From Oscillospiraceae bacterium (GTDB lineage: Bacteria > Bacillota > Clostridia > Oscillospirales > Oscillospiraceae), in contig JAEETR010000213.1 of assembly GCA_016286595.1 (NCBI GenBank), forward strand, positions 1 to 11,304: DNA of 11,304 nucleotides. The letters are read 5' to 3'. Of this stretch, positions 10,207 through 11,304 are shown piece by piece. Numbering within the stretch: position 1 is the stretch's first letter; each line of letters begins with the position of its first letter. The position numbers were made by a program, and so were the translations under genes. The notes below the pieces were generated by a model, which worked only from the letters and a program-made list of their open reading frames with translations, ran no database searches and had not been told where the DNA came from.

Positions 10207-11304
10207 ATGGCTCAGACGAAGAAAAAAACCGCAAAGACCGGCGGCGGGAAGAGTACCGCCTCAAAGAAGGCCGGGGCGCAGCAGGTCATAAGACCGTCCT
10301 ATATACGGGAGATATTCGCCCTGGTGTGCGTGCTGCTGGCGGCCTTCGCGTTTTTGGGCTTTTTTGATAAATACAGCGACGCCACGTTCATCCGCCTTTA
10401 CTGCGGACTCGTGAAGGGCGTCGTAGGCCGGGGATTCTATTTTTTCCCTCCGGCCCTGCTGCTCTGCGCCGCGGTGCTGCTTGTCAGAAAGCATGAGAGC
10501 GCCGCGTGGCGCGTTACAAGCGCTCTGCTGATACCCGTGGCGGCAGGCGGCTTCTATCAGGTGTTCGGCAAGCCCGTAAACGAGTCCTTCTTCGGTATGT
10601 TCCCCGTGCTGTGGCGCAGCGGGCAGGCCCTTTCCGGCGGCGGAGCCGTCAGCGGCGCAGTGGCCGTCCTGTTTATGAAATGGTTCTCGAAGCCCGGCGC
10701 GGTAATAATATTCGTCTGCATTTCCGCGTTCCTGCTGCTGGTGCTGTTCGGCCGGCAGATAGCCACCGCCGTCAGGCGCATGCGTCAGCGGCTGGAGGAC
10801 GAGCGCATCCTCGCCGCCGAGCGGGCCGAGCGCGAGGCCGCGGAGGCCGCGGCAAGACCGAAGGTCACCAAGCCCGCCGCCGCCAGGATAGCGGCGGAGA
10901 CCCGTTCACGCCGCCGCGCCATCGACATACCGATGGACGGTGAGGAGGGGGAAGAGGAGGAACCCGCGAAGCCGAAGAACGGCCTGTTCGCCCCCAATCC
11001 CGACGCCGTAACGCCTGACATGGTCATCACCGGACGGGGCAAAAAGGATAAGACCGCCGCGCCGACGCCGGCGCCGGTCGTCGAGGAAGAGCGGCCGGAA
11101 CCCGAACCCTCCGCTCCGGAGACGCCGGAGGAGCCGGTGCCCGACTACACCGAGGAACTGCCCGCCGACCCCATCGGCGCCATGAAGGCGAAGATCCGGC
11201 CCATACAGAAAACTCCCGCTGCCCAGACCCCTGCCGCCGCCCAGAAGAAGGAGCCGGAAAAGACGGACGTGGCCAGCGAGCAGGAGAGTATAGCAAAGCT
11301 CATA
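10207..11304 (+). CDS. ftsK: DNA translocase FtsK/SpoIIIE, N-terminal part (3' end outside window)
   Basis: The first 366 codons of a septal DNA pump that moves chromosome ends across the closing septum; the frame is open to the last base. The start ATG at 10207 has GGAGG (10197-10201) 5 bases upstream. A short Lys/Ala/Gly-rich cytoplasmic tail (1-29) precedes membrane segments at about 35-53, 76-94, 104-118 and 146-182 (the last probably two helices). RSGQALSGGGAVSGAVAVL (137-155) corresponds to the Gly-rich membrane block of SpoIIIE/FtsK. After this comes a charged helix (about 190-217, Arg/Glu/Ala-rich, coiled-coil-like) and a long disordered Pro/Glu/Lys linker (about 218-355). The ATPase motor and gamma domains that would prove the call lie beyond the window. 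The assignment therefore rests on topology, the Gly-rich block and the linker. Confidence 0.85.
   Translation, partial: MAQTKKKTAKTGGGKSTASKKAGAQQVIRPSYIREIFALVCVLLAAFAFLGFFDKYSDATFIRLYCGLVKGVVGRGFYFFPPALLLCAAVLLVRKHESAAWRVTSALLIPVAAGGFYQVFGKPVNESFFGMFPVLWRSGQALSGGGAVSGAVAVLFMKWFSKPGAVIIFVCISAFLLLVLFGRQIATAVRRMRQRLEDERILAAERAEREAAEAAARPKVTKPAAARIAAETRSRRRAIDIPMDGEEGEEEEPAKPKNGLFAPNPDAVTPDMVITGRGKKDKTAAPTPAPVVEEERPEPEPSAPETPEEPVPDYTEELPADPIGAMKAKIRPIQKTPAAQTPAAAQKKEPEKTDVASEQESIAKLI

Overview
The window is ordinary chromosomal housekeeping DNA, roughly 60% G+C by eye. It probably comes from a high-GC member of the Clostridia, most likely an Oscillospiraceae/Ruminococcaceae-type gut anaerobe. 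That placement is an inference from strong GGAGG-type Shine-Dalgarno (SD) sites, sigma-A-like promoters, a tetrahydrofolate (THF) riboswitch in front of a folate ECF-transporter S component, a SpoIIIE-like FtsK and the style of the M18 aminopeptidase. Every gene I can support is on the + strand. There are no mobile elements, CRISPR arrays, rRNAs or tRNAs, and no gap over 300 bases.

Layout from left to right: the 3' end of ftsZ with a strong terminator; a YihY/BrkB-family membrane protein; a folate module made of a promoter, a THF riboswitch with terminator, folT (folate uptake) and folC (polyglutamylation), closed by a hairpin; and a prfA transcription unit with its own clear promoter. The prfA unit continues, with no stop codon after prfA's own, into one 872-codon open frame that contains in order TsaC (t6A tRNA modification), CoaE (dephospho-CoA kinase) and an M18 aminopeptidase. 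Next come an aldo/keto reductase with a near-consensus promoter and highly biased codons, an alpha/beta hydrolase, uppP (undecaprenyl-diphosphatase) and the N-terminal 366 codons of an FtsK/SpoIIIE DNA translocase that runs off the window.

The genes fall into recognisable groups. FtsZ, UppP and FtsK serve division, envelope synthesis and chromosome segregation. FolT and FolC import folate and then trap it by glutamylation, under feedback from a folate-sensing RNA. RF1 and TsaC support translation.

The observations most worth a second look are the unbroken TsaC-CoaE-M18 frame and the folT leader. At the CoaE-M18 junction a TAG one base out of frame coincides with an excellent SD and ATG, so a single-base indel decides between fusion and separate proteins. 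In the folT leader, the arm of the terminator hairpin is also the Shine-Dalgarno and the U-tract is the spacer before the ATG. I did not find evidence of a wholly new biological system.
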